From Trogon surrucura (Eukaryota; Chordata; Aves; Trogoniformes; Trogonidae), in the NCBI GenBank assembly GCA_020746105.1, contig CM036636.1:8308001-8372000 (forward strand): 64,000 nt of DNA, read 5' to 3'. Both the position numbers and the translations under genes were made by a program. Positions 33,529 to 45,404 of this stretch are shown piece by piece; the stretch's first letter is position 1; the number at the start of each line of letters is the position of its first letter. The notes below the pieces were generated by a model. The model did no database searches, was not told the origin of the DNA, and saw only the letters and a list, made by a program, of their open reading frames with translations.

Positions 33529-33600
33529 TGGGGCTGTCGGGGCAGTATCGGGGCTGTCGTGACGTTGTCGGGGCTGGGGGCAGCGGGGCTGGCTGAACCG
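33529..33600 (+). other. G-run-rich segment, G-quadruplex candidate
   Basis: GGGGCTGTCGGGGCAG, TCGGGGCTGTCG and GTCGGGGCTGGGGGCAGC follow in close succession, giving at least six runs of four or more G on the plus strand around repeated TGTCGGGGC words. A G-quadruplex on this strand is plausible. Confidence 0.5.
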
Positions 33601-36600
33601 TGGGGACTCCCAGCAGCTGGAAGAGACTCAGGAAAGATGCCCGTGGGTGTGTGGGATGGACGGGGGCAGTTGTGGTGGTTGCTGGTAGGGAAATCCTTCT
33701 GTCGCTGGGGACCCAGCCCAGCACGGTGGTCGCGCAGCCGCTCGGGAGCAGCGGGGTCTGTCACCTCGTCCTGTGGCTGCCTGGCCAGCCCTGGCCTCCT
33801 TTCGGGACGGCGTGATGCTCTCTGGTGCAGAATAGGGCTAATCAATGGAAACGGTTGTAGCAAACTCGTGGCAGCCTCATGTAAAGGCAGAATTTATTTA
33901 CGCTGTTTGTCACCCTTCCTCGTCTGCTTTCCTCTCTCCTTGCCTCCTCCTCCAGCCTCTGCCACCCCAGGTCCTCAGATCCATCAGTGTTATTGCTTTG
34001 CCTTCAGCTATAACCCTGCTCGTTGACTTCCAAGAGCTGTCTCTCCCCGGCCATTGTCACCCCTTCCCTCCCCTCCCCTGAAATATTAACGCCACAAATC
34101 ACAAGCGACAGCCGCTCGGCTGGAGCCCCCGTCGCTCACGCGCCGGCCGGGAGGAGGTGTCGGAGGAGGGATGGGACACTCGGTGGCTCTGTGCTTCTCC
34201 TCGGGGGCTGCGCTTTGCTCCCAGGTCAGAGGGAGGAGAGTGAACCCTTCCTGAAGTGGAAGGGCAGAGCATCAAGACTGGAGCTTATGGTGCTGAGCCC
34301 ACCGTGGATGTGGGCTCCTTGTGTCCCACCTCCGTGTCCCTGCACGTGAGGTTTTTGCCTCCTGCATCCAGCCGGGTCCAGCTTGGCCACGACTTCTCCG
34401 TCTCTGCAGAGGCAGTGGGAGCCTCGGGTTGTGGAGCCGGACTAGAAACATGTGCACCCCAGCGTTGGCCGTGTGGGGACAGTGGCGGAGAGCCGAGGCA
34501 GCGCGTTTGTGTTACTGCTCTGGTCGTTGGTAGATGACAGAGTCGCTCACGTGAGGAGGAGCTGGGAGCAGCAGATGCGAAGGAGATTACAGGCGGCTTT
34601 TTCGCACGCGCGTGTGCACGCATGCAGCCGGGCGGGCAGCGTCACGGGCCACAGGCCACGAGCTTTGCACCCTCTCTGTGCTAGGGTCCCTCCGTGCCTC
34701 AGTTTCCTCCCGCAGCGAAACAGGAATGGGACAGCTGTGGCTGGCTGGAAGGGTTGCTGCCTGTGCATCCCTGTGCACCAAATCATTTCAAATCGCACAC
34801 CACTGCGACAAACAGCATCCCAGTCCCTCCCATTGCAATGAGAGCTGGCCAGAACCCTGCATTTTCCCTGGAGAGAGGTGGGAGAGCAGGAGCTGACTGA
34901 CCTTTGTGGCTTGCGTGGTGCAAATGACAGCAGGGAAGGGGAAAAATGGGACCTGCAGGTGCTGTCAGCGCCGGTCGGGGTGAATACAGACGTGGGTTTG
35001 CTTTTCTCTCGTGTTCCCCCAACGATGCATTTACAAGATTTATTTGTGCGTGGGAGAAGGCTGACCCCCAGGACAGACTTTGGGAAGGGATGCCCCGGCG
35101 TGGGCACGGCCGCTGGAGCGGGCACGCGTCGGTCGCTGTTGCCCGCGGGGCAGCTGGCTCAGCCGCCGGAGACGACCTTCCCTCTCCGCTGACCTTCATG
35201 CCCATCAGCATCAGCTTCGCTGCCTTTTGACATCTCGGGATGCCGGCGGTCGCGGCGGCCGGGGTGCGAGGCTGGGCTGTCATTCCCGCGGGAGGCTGCC
35301 GGGGCGTGGGGGGCTCGGCCAGCGTGAGGGGTTTTATGGGCAGAGCCGGAGGGAGGTGGGGTGGGTGCACTCGGCTGTATAATTCAAGGACTTGGGCTCG
35401 CTGACAGAGGTTAAAAGGGGAGTGGCGTGATCTGTTGGGAAAATCGTTAATGGTAACCTCTGCCGATGGCACTGCTTGTTAGCCTCCCCCTTGCCCCACC
35501 GCCCACCCACCCGCTTCCCCAGGCAGGGGGGAGAAAATCACCCCGGGGGGAGAAGGGGAGGGTGGGAGGAGGCAGTGGGGGGGAGGAACTGCTGCTGAGA
35601 GGGGGTAGCTACACCAGAACCGAGGAGCAGCCGTTCCCCGTGTTCCTTAAGGGAATAGAGATGTACCTGGTGTGGAAAATACGTACAGGGCAGGTGACCC
35701 TGGAGGTCTCGGAGGTGGGTGCTTCTGCACCTCGTGGTGATGGGGAGCTGGGCGCTGGGGCTGTGTGTTGGCGGGTTGTAGGCGTCAGTGTGAAGGAGAT
35801 GCCCATCCTCTCGAAGCACTCAGAAGACCCTTCACCCATCTCACCCTGGCATCACCGGAGGGATTCTGGACCGGAGCACTGCCAGCTGCTCGTCTGCAGG
35901 GACCCTGAAGCATCCCTTGAGCTGAAGCATGCCCCAGCCTCTTCATGGGCCCTTGAGCCATCCTGTTCCTCCAGATGCCCGGGGAATGTTAGCGATGCGT
36001 AAGGAAACGGGTGGAGAACAGCAATGCCGAGGTCTCCCCGGTGCTGCACCCAAGGCGTGTGGCACATCCTTGCCCTCGCACCCCTGCAGCGACACCCCAT
36101 TTGTTTGGAAGCATTTAATATACCGAACTGCTGGACTGATGGATGCTGGAATTTCCCCCTCAGCAGGATTACAAATGGCAATAGCCGTCAGCTCCTTTGA
36201 GAAACCTCAATTTCCACGGGCTGCCAACACGGTGGCATTTGTGGGGCTCCTGGTTGAACTCATCGGTGCTTTGCTGCCCTGGTCTCTGTCCCTGCCCTGC
36301 GGCGCCTTGTGCCTGTGCCAACCCCGTTCCTGCCCTGCGTGCCAGCCGAGCTGGACCCCTGAGGGCTGCTCCAAGAAACCCTCTCGATTCCCTGTGGTGG
36401 TTCTCCTCTTGGGACTGCTCCAAAGCTCGTTGACAGCCCTGGAAGCCGTTCTCAGATGGCTCCGTCTGAGAAAAGAAAGTGTTGAAATACCACAGGAAAT
36501 GCTGTTTTTCCGAGATATCTGCCTCGGCCAGAAATGAGAAAAAAAAGCCACCCTGATTTTGGATGAAAGGCCAGTCTTCTTGTCCTGGGCTTCAGCTCTC

Positions 36601-38118
36601 TGGAGTTCATTTCACACAGGAACCGGACAGAATTTGGGCACAAAATGGGTGGAGACAGCCCGGAGGAAGCAGCTCAGCGTGGCCGTGGGTGTCACTGTTC
36701 CTGGGGTGCAGGAGGAAAACGGGCTGAGTTTCGTTCTGCCAGCTGAAACCTTGGCGTGGGTGCCTCTGTGCCAGCAGCACCAACCTTACTGGGTCCCCGG
36801 GGGTCACAAAGAGGCAGATTTTGGCTATTGGGGACCCAGTACACCCAGCTGCACTGGGGGGAATGCGTGTGGTGGCTTTGCTGATGAACACAGCAGCCAG
36901 CTCCGGGGTGCACCGGGGGCCCCCCACTTGTTTGCTGCAGCCAGGCCAGGGCTTTTTTTTGCAAAACCAACTGTAATTCTGTGAGGTTGTGTTGTTTTTT
37001 TTTCGCACGTGTACGCTGATATCCTGGGACATGGCGGACTTGGAGGCAAATTTCCTGACTTTGGCCTCGTCTCTGGCTTCGGGTCCTTTTTTTTTTTTCC
37101 CGCAAACAGCAAACATCCGTTTTATCCCCGCCGCCAGTCCATTATCGCCAGCTTAATGGGACTCCCCTCAGCACCGGCTGCGCAAATACGCGGGCGGTGG
37201 GGAAGCGGCTCCGCGCTGCAGATCCCCGCCAGGAGCAGCAGCTTCGTGCTTGTGTGCAGCTCCTTCCCAGGCTCAGGGCAGCTCGACGTGCTGGTGAACC
37301 TTGCCCAGGGCACCTCAAACACCTCCGTGCTTTATTCAGCCAAAGACAAATGCGTGTCATGTCATGCAATACGCGTGCATGGGTGTAATATGTGCATAAT
37401 AGATGCGCAACGATAGGCTTGGGAGTCGCTGGGTGGTCTCTACGCTGACTGCCTGGATGACAGGGTGGTGGAGGACTATAAAGCCACTTGTTGGCATGGC
37501 CTGGTGGGCTGCTGTGCTGTGACCCGCTGCCTGGCGAGGTTTGGGGTGATGCTGGTTGAGCAGGGGCGGCTGGAGCGGTTGGATGGAGTGGTGACGCTTG
37601 AGGGGATGAGTGCCTCTTCCCAGGATATCTCTCTGGAGGTTGGGGTTTTGCTGAAGCTGCCTACCCCATCACCCTCTGCTCCCCACCCACTCTCTCTGGG
37701 TTCCCCCTTGGGATGACAGAGTGTGAGGATTTCTGTGAGGACCCCCACTCCCCAATTGCTTGCACTCTGCTTTGTCAAAGCAGCATCCTTTTGAAAATGC
37801 ACATCGTGGTGGTACTTGCAGCTGCTCAGTGATGGCTGAGAGAGGCGTGCAAGGGGCTGCCTCTTGTAGCACCCTGCACAGAGTCCTCCTGTGGCACCCT
37901 AGACAAGGAGACGAGGAGGGATGGGAGCAGACGGGTGCTTGTCTACACCCTGCTGCTTTTGGCCTCTCCTCCTCCCGTAGCCTCCGGCAGCGGGGTTTGC
38001 AAGCAGGACTGCGTCAGCTCCAGCGCTGCTCGGGGAGGAAGAGCTGGCGAGGCGAGATGGGCAGGGACCGCTCGCCTACCCGGTGCTGTGCAGGGTACCT
38101 GGTGAGGAGGATGAGGCC

Positions 38119-38172
38119 TCCTCCTTCGAGAAGGAGGAAAAAATAATAATCTCCAAGCCAAGAAACTTGGAG
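38119..38172. repeat. Two adjacent perfect short hairpins
   Basis: TCCTCCTT (38119-38126) pairs with AAGGAGGA (38131-38138) across a CGAG tetraloop. CTCCAAG (38151-38157) pairs with CTTGGAG (38166-38172) across eight bases. An AATAATAAT word lies between them. Confidence 0.7.
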
Positions 38173-39652
38173 CTGCTGGGAGCGTATTTATCACGGTGAA
38201 GAAAAAAGGCTCTGTTCCCTGCCTCTCCGCAGCGGCTGTTTATCACACACACAAGGGTATGGAGAAAATGTTCCATTTGTTGGGTACAGCCATCAACCCA
38301 CACAGCGTATAAATTAAGGGCTTTTACATGCAGAGTTCCCGAAATAAAACACACACACACAAAAGAGAGAGGAGTTTTGTATCGGCCCCGGCGCGCTGCG
38401 TTTCCCTGGCTTGTCCCTGCGCCCCGGCCCCGGCCGGCTCTGGCTCCCGTTCAGGAATTCCACATTATCTCCGACCGTTTCCAGCTTCCTCAGCAGGGAA
38501 CAGCTCTGCTTCTGTCTTCCTGCAGCCACATCTGGAAAGTGTTACGCCAGGGTGTCAGCCGTCAGAGCCGGGCGGCTGGCATGCGCTTCCCCCCCACCGC
38601 CTGCCACTGCCTTCGGGCTTCGAGCTGCCTTCCCTGCGGGGCTGAGTTTTATCCTCCTCCCCTTTTCAGAGAGTTTTGAGGGTGCTTTTTTAGCTGCCAT
38701 GGAGGTGGCGGGGAGAGATGACTCCGGGGATCCCCCCGCCAAAGGTTGATCTCTGCAGGGAGGAGCTGCTGCGAGCAGGGATGCTCTGCTCTGGTCCTGG
38801 GCTCTGGTGCCTGTTGGGAATAATGGGAAGAGACACGATGTAAATGCTTATCTTTGCAGGCTTTGCGGGATTTCCCTGCCAGCTCAGGGGAGTTTTCAGC
38901 TCCTGGGCTGGCAAAATGTGCATCCCTGGGCTGCAGTGTGGTCAGGATGTGGTTCTGCGCCTGCTAAATGCTGGGGTTAAAGAAGGGAGCTCAGGGGGTG
39001 GAACCGGTGTGATTCCCAGTACTGCTGGAGGGTGTTCAGAGAGATGCTCCCTGCGCCGAGTTATCTCACCAGGATTTCTTCATACGGAAGGACGTACCTG
39101 GGGTGTAAAGTCATTTGGCTGTCAGCACTTCAGTCCCCTGGGAGAGATCCCCACTGCGTGTGGGGGCACACAGAGATGCCTGGCTGGATGATTGCAACAG
39201 GGGAGACGAGAACAAAAGAGTTCCCTGCAGCATCCCGGTATTTTTGGGTTCCCTTCTTGGAGCAGCGTGTTCCCTTTGGCACCCCGGTCCCTCGGGGCGA
39301 GTGTGACGGGTGACACTGTGCAGAGGGCAGGAGATTTGCAGAAAGCGGGTGGTTCAGGGACTGGTGTGCCCTTCAGAGCAAAGGACGTGGAGAAAGCTGG
39401 TGCCTTGTGTTTAGAATGGGGGTAATGACAGTGACCTGGAAGCAGACTTGCGTGCCTTAATGACCGGCGTGTGCAATACACAGGAGGGTCTTTAGCAGGG
39501 AGGAATGGTGGAAGTGGTTAAATGTGCCCTAACTTATCATCAACAGGAATCAGAGAGGGCTCCCTGCAGTTGGCTTTTTTTATTTTTTTTTTTCCTTTTG
39601 CTTTTAAACTGGTAGGCATACCATTGTGGGATTTTAAAATTAAAGAAAAAGG

Positions 39653-39668
39653 AAAAAAAAAAAAAAAA
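39653..39668 (+). repeat. A16 homopolymer in an A-rich run
   Basis: An uninterrupted A run follows AAAGAAAAAGG and precedes GAAAAAGAAAAC. It could be a decayed retroposon tail, but no retroposon body is recognisable upstream. Confidence 0.8.
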
Positions 39669-39689
39669 GAAAAAGAAAACAGGCCTTGG

Positions 39690-40030
39690 TTTTATAGACC
39701 CTACAGATGCATCCGGCACCAAACCGATCCCAGATGCAGCTCCACTGTCAATAGTGTTACACGAGGGATCAATCCCCTTCATTGTTTTATGTGGCCTCTG
39801 CAGCATCATCAGCTAATTAAAGCTAATGGGTCCCAGAGCAGCACTGACAGCGTCTGATCCTATCAGCCCTGCGCAGCCGTTTTAGCTTGACGGGCCACTC
39901 CAGAGCCGGATCCTGCACTCCAGACCCTGGCGAAAGCCTGTATTGACTTGGGGGATCAGGCTACAGATCAATGGGAGCTGTTGTTAAACAAACATTGCCG
40001 GATTAATGTCAGCTCCACGGGGGGGAGGAG
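39690..40030. promoter_or_regulatory. Candidate conserved element with FOX and homeodomain motifs
   Basis: AGCTAATTAA (39811-39820) is followed directly by AGCTAATGGG (39821-39830), a 10-bp-spaced pair of homeodomain cores. CATTGTTTTATG (SOX/HOX-like) lies just upstream. TTGTTAAACAAAC at 39981-39993 is a near-palindromic forkhead-type site, and GGATTAATG (bicoid/paired-like) is at 40000-40008. The density of distinct motif classes in non-repetitive sequence supports an enhancer candidate. Confidence 0.4.
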
Positions 40031-40034
40031 GTCG

Positions 40035-41085
40035 ATGGCTGCTAATTCGAGAGGGGTGGGAGGGAGGGAGGAAGGGGACGCGGTGACAGCGGTGACAAGG
40101 GATGGAGAGGCAGAGGCCAGGCTGTTAAAGCGCTCCCGGTGTCTGCGGCAGCGTCTGAGCGTTTCCCAATCTCGGATTTGTCGTCGCCGGGGGTGGGAGG
40201 CTGTGCTGGAGAGGAGCCCAGCGGCATCCCCAAGGGCGCTGCAGGTGCCTCAGTCCCTTCGCCGGCTTTCGTTTCCCAATTCTTAGAAATTTGGGGCCAT
40301 GTTGGGGTGCAGAGCTCACGCCCATATTTAAACTGCAAGTGCTCTTGCAGGTTCTGGGACTTGAGGAAGGTGTTGACTGCACCTCCCCTGGTGCCTCTTG
40401 CTTCATGTCTTCCTCCAGGAGGTGCAGAGGAGAGCAGCGGTGGTTTGCACTGGCCTGGGTCTCCTGGATGAGTTTCTCTTAGAGATGGACCTCCCAGGCT
40501 GTGTCCCCTCAGTGTCCCCTCATCCCCTTTGCGGCCCTGGTAGTCTGGGACCTGGGGTTACATTTCCAAAGCAGAAGGTCCAGTGTGCTGGTGGGTTGTA
40601 GACCTTGAGCTGGTGGAGGATGCTCCAGTGCTGGGAGTCTTTCTCTCCAAGGAACTTTGCCCAGGGAATGCAGGGGACACCGAGAATCTCTGGATTCGGT
40701 GCAAAGGAGCAGATTTTGCTCAGAAGTTCTTTATTCCACACCTGCAGTACCAGGGCTGGGGAGGATCTCCTGCGGGACTGGCCCTTGGCTTTGGGCTTTG
40801 CATTCCCTCCTATCTGCCCGTGACTTCACGCAGAGAAAAAGCCTGAGGAAAGCTTCCTCCCACCGCTGCTTTTTCATCCTTCATCCCCTGCATCTGCTTA
40901 CGCTGATATGTCTCTTAACCAGGCTGCTCCTGCTGAGGTTAGTGGGAAGATTTGAGAAGTTATTTGAACGCCAAGCTCAGAGGAGCGGCAGGAACACTCC
41001 TGGAGCTGTTACCAGCAGACATCTGGGTGCTCAGCAGAGCTCTGGTGTCAGCACAGCTGAAAGAGAGGAGGTGGGAAGCCCCAGA
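40035..41085. other. Unique stretch, no gene seen
   Basis: It begins with a GGGA-rich run (about 40057-40080) and then ordinary moderate-GC sequence. No exon or repeat is supported. Confidence 0.4.
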
Positions 41086-41089
41086 CACC

Positions 41090-41335
41090 TGCAATTTGGT
41101 TAATAAATATTTATTTGGAGGTGACAAAGGCTTTTCTGGATAAAGCCGAGTTAGCAGAAGGAAGATTGCGAGGGAGTGACAGGGTGTGCTTTTTTTTGAG
41201 GGTTTACCGTGGCGATGTCGAAACGAGCAGCTGATGAACCAAAGGATTTCGAAATCCGCATTCATTTCCCCGACGTGGGCTGTGTGACGTCAGGGGACTC
41301 AGGCAAACACCCCCCCTTGGCGAGTGAGTGCCCGG
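41090..41335 (+). other. Exon-like or regulatory block with CRE palindrome
   Basis: A T-rich tract ends in TTTTTTTTGAG near 41200 and is followed by an open frame containing ATG at 41215 (MSKRAADEPKDFEIR...). The frame runs to GGCGA|GTGAGT near 41326, an acceptable donor. The same block contains a perfect TGACGTCA CRE at 41285-41292, and an AT-rich GGTTAATAAATATTTATTTGG at its start. The peptide is not recognised. Regulatory element and exon readings are both open. Confidence 0.2.
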
Positions 41336-41339
41336 CACG

Positions 41340-42635
41340 AGGCACCCGTGTCCCGCGGGGACGGTGGCAATTCGGCTGGGGGCTGGGGTTGCCCCCCTCG
41401 CACGGGTAAGAGGCGGCAGGAGGGGTTAGGAACCGGGGAGGATGCAGCGACCCCGCAGTCGGGGTCTTTGGTGAAGTTTAATTGTTCTCTTTAAAAAGGA
41501 GAAGGAAAGGGAGGGGAGCCTGCCTGGGACAGGAGGGTGATGGGTGCTGTCACCTCACCCTATCTTGGGGCTCTGGAGGACAATTTCCTGGTGCTTGGAG
41601 TGGGGAGAGGGCAGGTGCCCCAGGCACTAACCCCATCCACCCCTTGCAAAACTGACCTGCTCCTCCTGGGGAGACAGGAAAAACTGCTTCGGTTTCTCCC
41701 CTGGTCCCTCTGTGTGTGATCTGTAGAGAGGAAACTCTGTATTGAGACGTTGGGGACTTTTGGGGACTTGCTATATAAGATCGACATCCAGAAGGGTTTG
41801 TCTGGGAGTTCGGGCTGCTGTGGGGCAGTGGGGAAGAGCTGATCTCCTGGGCATCTGCTGAACCCTCTCTGCTCCACAGTGCGCTCGATTCACCCTTGGT
41901 CAGCCCCAGCTCAGCTCTTCCACCGCTCTCTCCTCCCATCACTGCAATTAAAGCCCACCGGAGATGAGGTGCGGTGCGGAGTGCTGCCGGCCTGTGGGAA
42001 GCGCTGCATTTACCCCAGGGTGGACTGGTGGCTGCGACATCCGTCCTTATCCTGAACCTGATGCTGGTGGTGCTGAGTCTTGTATTGCAAATGTGCCCGC
42101 GGTACCTCTGGCTGGAGAGAGCGAGGACGGCTCTGTGCCAGCGACTCAGGATCTTTTGGCTTCAGAGGAAGCGGCTGCTGGAGATGCTGACGTGCGTGGG
42201 CAGATCCTGCAGCGGCTCAGCCCCACGCCGTGCTGGAGCAGGAGCCCGGGGTATGGCAGGGTGTGGGAGTCAACCCTGTTCACATCCTTCCAGCAGCTGG
42301 CCTGCATGGCAAATCGGGATGCTGGGACTGACATGCAGCTCTAGCTTGGGGTGGACACAAGCACCAGCAGTTTTTCATCTTGGTTTTGTGGAGTTTTTTT
42401 TGCTGGTAGCCCTTGCTTAGCAGATAGCTGCGCTGCAAGCACTGGTCTTTTTGAGTCAAAGGCTTGATGCAGATCCTCCCAACTGCTTCTGGCTCTGCGC
42501 TGCCGTGGAGGTAGGAACCACCTCTGCCCCAGCGTCACTTGCTCACCTTCGATGCTGCTGCAATGGGTTCAGCAAGATCCAACCTCGGGTTGGAGGCGGG
42601 GGTGGCGGTGGCAGAGCCAGCAGCGGCGGAGGGGG
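41340..42635. other. Unique stretch, no gene seen
   Basis: Moderate-GC sequence. The longest frames (126 and 148 codons near 41964-42420) lie in two plus-strand registers and do not match a known protein. A GGCGGG/GGCGGTGGC-rich patch at about 42596-42640 is a G-quadruplex candidate. Confidence 0.4.
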
Positions 42636-42649
42636 CGGGAGCCCGCAAC

Positions 42650-42800
42650 CTGGCAGATTAATAATAGAAACGCTGGCATCCGTTTTAGATTAGCGAGAGA
42701 AAGCTCAGTACCCATCTCGCCCAGCATGTAACTTTAATGCCGAGATAATGAGCAATGATATTTATTTGTAAAAGATCTGGAGATATCACTGCCCAGGGAG
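42650..42800. promoter_or_regulatory. AT-rich island, candidate conserved non-coding element
   Basis: GCAGATTAATAATAG, GTTTTAGATTAGCG, TAACTTTAATGCCGAGATAATGAG and GATATTTATTTG spread over 150 bp after a G-rich patch. Several TAAT/ATTA cores occur in non-repetitive context. Confidence 0.3.
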
Positions 42801-43559
42801 CAGCCAGGAGCTGTCAGAGCCCGCTCCGTCCCCACGGAGGCTTCTCCCAGCTGTAACCCAAGCGCTCTCCTCCGACCGGCTCGCTTTTCACGCTCCAGCT
42901 CCGTTAACCGAGCAGGGCACGTGGTCCGTCTTGGAGCCCTGGCTAAGATTTGCTGAAGCTGCTCGTGATTTGGGCCATCGTGGCGAGGAGGTGTCAGTCT
43001 TGCAGGGTGGACTAGAAACACCTGCAGGTCGAGCTTCTGGGATGGGATTTAAACCCATCTCTGAGTCTTCCCCGCTGCTGCCCTCCCTCCCAGCCGTCCC
43101 CGCCTCACGGCTGGAGCATCAGGGTGTGCCCGGGGAGGGCTGGCAGGAAGGATGTGGGGTGCGGGAAGGAGGTGGCATCAGATGAGCTGGCACAGGGGAG
43201 GGTATTACGGAGATCTGACGAAAGGGGCGCTTCCTGCAGCCGAGCAACTGCGCCAGATGAGATTTTGGGGCTGTTTTGGGGAGTTTGGGGGTAGACAACT
43301 TCTCCTGACGGCAGGGCTTGCTTCCTCCTGGCTGAGTCGCGGGGGACATTTGGGTCAGTGACAGCCCCTGCTATGGAGAGACTGTGGGCATCTGGGCTCC
43401 TTCAGACCCCCCAGTTTGGGGACAGGGCTGCTCCTGCTCCTCTTTCCCAGCCCGGGTTGGCCCGAGAGGGCTGCGGGATGCCTGCTCCGCCGCGCCCAGC
43501 CTCCTGTTGTGTAACTGGGCAGGAGGCAGGCTTAGGCTGCATTTGGCAGGTGGGTGTCC

Positions 43560-43690
43560 CTTCCTTATTAAGCCATCCCTTGGGTAATTACTGGGTTAAG
43601 GCCTGATGAGATAATGCTTCATTATTTTTGTGCTATTGGGGGATTAGGAGCAGTGGGATTTCTCAAAAGCTTTATCTCTGCTAAGGTTCT
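43560..43690. promoter_or_regulatory. AT-rich island beside a CpG cluster
   Basis: TTATTAAGCC, GGGTAATTACTGGGTTAAGG, GAGATAATGCTTCATTATTTTTG (inverted TAAT/ATTA pair) and GGGGATTAGG occur just upstream of the CpG-dense block at 43730. This is a candidate enhancer with adjacent island. Confidence 0.3.
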
Positions 43691-43729
43691 TGGGCTGCGA
43701 GGCACGTTTGCAGGCGGGTAAGAGGACCT

Positions 43730-44230
43730 GGGCTTTGCCTTCCCGCGGGGGTACATGCCGGAGGCTGGGGGTGCAACAGCTCCGGGCGAGGGGGAGCCCA
43801 ATGCAGGGGTGGGAAGCTGCTCGCGCCCGTCCTCGGCCGGGGTCTGCCGTGAGGGATCTCCTTTTAATGCTGTTGCAGCCCCATTCATCACCGCGCTCGG
43901 CGGCGGGCTGCGTGCCAGCAGGAGGGAGGAGGTGACACTTGCAAATAAACAGGGAGGTGGGTGGTGTGCGGCGAGGCAGGGGGAGCGGGAGGGCGTCTCG
44001 GCGAGGTGGGGGGGGGCTTCTCCGGTGATTTATGGCCGAGATGACGTGGAGCTGTCGGCGCAGCCTTTGGAAGCTGTTTACCAACAGTGTCGTCTCCTGG
44101 CTGTTGCGCCGGCGTGGGCTGCGCCTGGAGCTTGCGAGGGAAAGCGTCGCCCGTGTGTTGCGCCTGCGACAGACCCGCTGCTCGTGCCCATCCCGGTGCT
44201 GCTGGGAGTTCGGGCCTCTTTGAGAGATGC
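43730..44230. promoter_or_regulatory. CpG-dense segment (CpG-island-like)
   Basis: CpG words are frequent from 43740 to 44220, for example CTCGCGCCCGTCCTCGGCCGG and CCGCGCTCGGCGGCGGG. Frames of 254 codons minus and 169 codons plus overlap here and are explained by stop-poor composition. It could be an orphan island or a promoter of an unannotated transcript. Confidence 0.35.
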
Positions 44231-44464
44231 TCTTTTGCAGGAGTTGGGGGTAAAACGTGTTTAACGAGGCAGGCCTGGCTCGGCGGGGGCTTCCCTCCTC
44301 CCTGCCACCCCGACACAGGCAGCCCTGGGGCTGGAGGGATGATGGAGCTGGCACCGGAGCGGGGAAGCAGGCAGGCTGGACGTGGGCCAGGCTGCGCACT
44401 TGATCCAAACACAGCTGGAGCTGATCTGATGAAGTGAGAGGTTAAGAAGAGAGCATCTGTTATC

Positions 44465-44660
44465 TAAAGGGGACACACAGTGGGAAACTGTAAGCTCTTT
44501 ATTCCCCCCACCCCACCCCCTCTGTTCAGTGCATCATCCCCGACTTTATTTCTTTGATTTATTAAGGAAGCCTGCGCTTCCGGGGCTGTAATTAAGTGCC
44601 ACTGTGTGAGCTTTTGATAGCGAGTGAATGATATAATGGCTTGCGCATTCGCCGTCTGCT
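44465..44660. promoter_or_regulatory. Candidate conserved non-coding element
   Basis: TTTGATTTATTAAGG, GCTGTAATTAAGTGCC (homeodomain core with NK-like AAGTG), CTTTTGATAGCG and GAATGATATAATGGC lie within 120 bp. The regulatory call is inferred. Confidence 0.25.
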
Positions 44661-44664
44661 CAAG

Positions 44665-45400
44665 TGCTTTAGGATCTGGATCACACGAGGAGGGATTTCT
44701 TCTGCCCACCAGGGAGCCGCAGCGGTGCTGGGGCCGAGTCGCAGCGGGGAAGGATGCGGGAGCCGCTTAGTGCTGTGCAAGTGTGGCTCAGGAAGGTGTC
44801 TGTGCCCAGGCTGCAGTTCAGCTGGGGTGGGAGTTCACATCCTCTTGCAAAAGACAGTCACCACAGCACCTTTACGTGTTGCTGGAGACTAAATTGAGTG
44901 CCACCCCTCCCAGATGCCCACATTCCCTCCCAGTCTCACCTGGCGCTGGAGGAGGAGAGAGGAACACAGCCTCTACTGGTACCGCCATCCCTTCCCCGAG
45001 GGGGGTTTTTAGGGCAGAGAGAGCTCGAGCATCCGTATCCTGCAAGAGCAGGCGGTGTCAGCAGCTGGCAGCATCCTGCCTGATGTGCAGGTTTCCCTCC
45101 GCTGCCGGAGGAGTTTGCTGGCGACGTGTTTTTGCGGAGCCAGGGGCTGGGGAGCGCTGCCAGGTAGCGTGTCCCGGTGCCCCCCGCCCGCTACTGAGAG
45201 GGGCTGGGGGTCTCCGGTGGTGTCAGAAGCCCTGTCCCTGTGGTGTCCCAGGCCACGTGGAGACTCAGAGGTCACCACTGATGTCTCTGGCTTTCCCGCA
45301 GAGCTCAATCCTGCCCTCTGTTCCCAGGACAGTTGCTGAGCCTCCCTCTGAGCCCCAGCAGCGCTGCTCCGACACCCTGTTCACCCATGCCTGGTTCTGA
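44665..45400. other. GC-rich unique stretch, no gene seen
   Basis: No repeat or exon is supportable. A 205-codon plus frame (44783-45400) is cysteine/arginine-rich and unrecognised. Confidence 0.4.
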
Positions 45401-45404
45401 GGCA

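Larger units (their letters stand above)
33005..39685. other. Long GC-rich stretch with CpG clusters, no gene seen
   Basis: CpG clusters sit at about 33165-33200, 34080-34170, 34490-34650, 35085-35310 and 38385-38450. A G-run-rich segment is at 33529-33600 and twin hairpins at 38119-38172. Frames up to 229 codons (34783-35472 minus) are proline/arginine-rich composition artefacts with plus-strand shadows. A (CA)n run is at about 38350-38361. No exon could be supported. Confidence 0.4.

Noticed and set aside
36178..36537. Hydrophobic frame resembling a membrane segment
   Set aside because: Leucine/cysteine richness comes from GC-rich CTG/TGC words; no splice or start support and an antisense shadow exists.
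37025..37320. ATG near 37031 (MADLEANFLTLASS) as a first exon
   Set aside because: The frame runs straight through a T-rich tract and yields no recognisable protein; no promoter or donor support.
43644..44408. 254-codon minus frame
   Set aside because: Arises in a CpG-dense, stop-poor block and is mirrored by plus frames of similar length; arginine/proline-rich and unrecognised.
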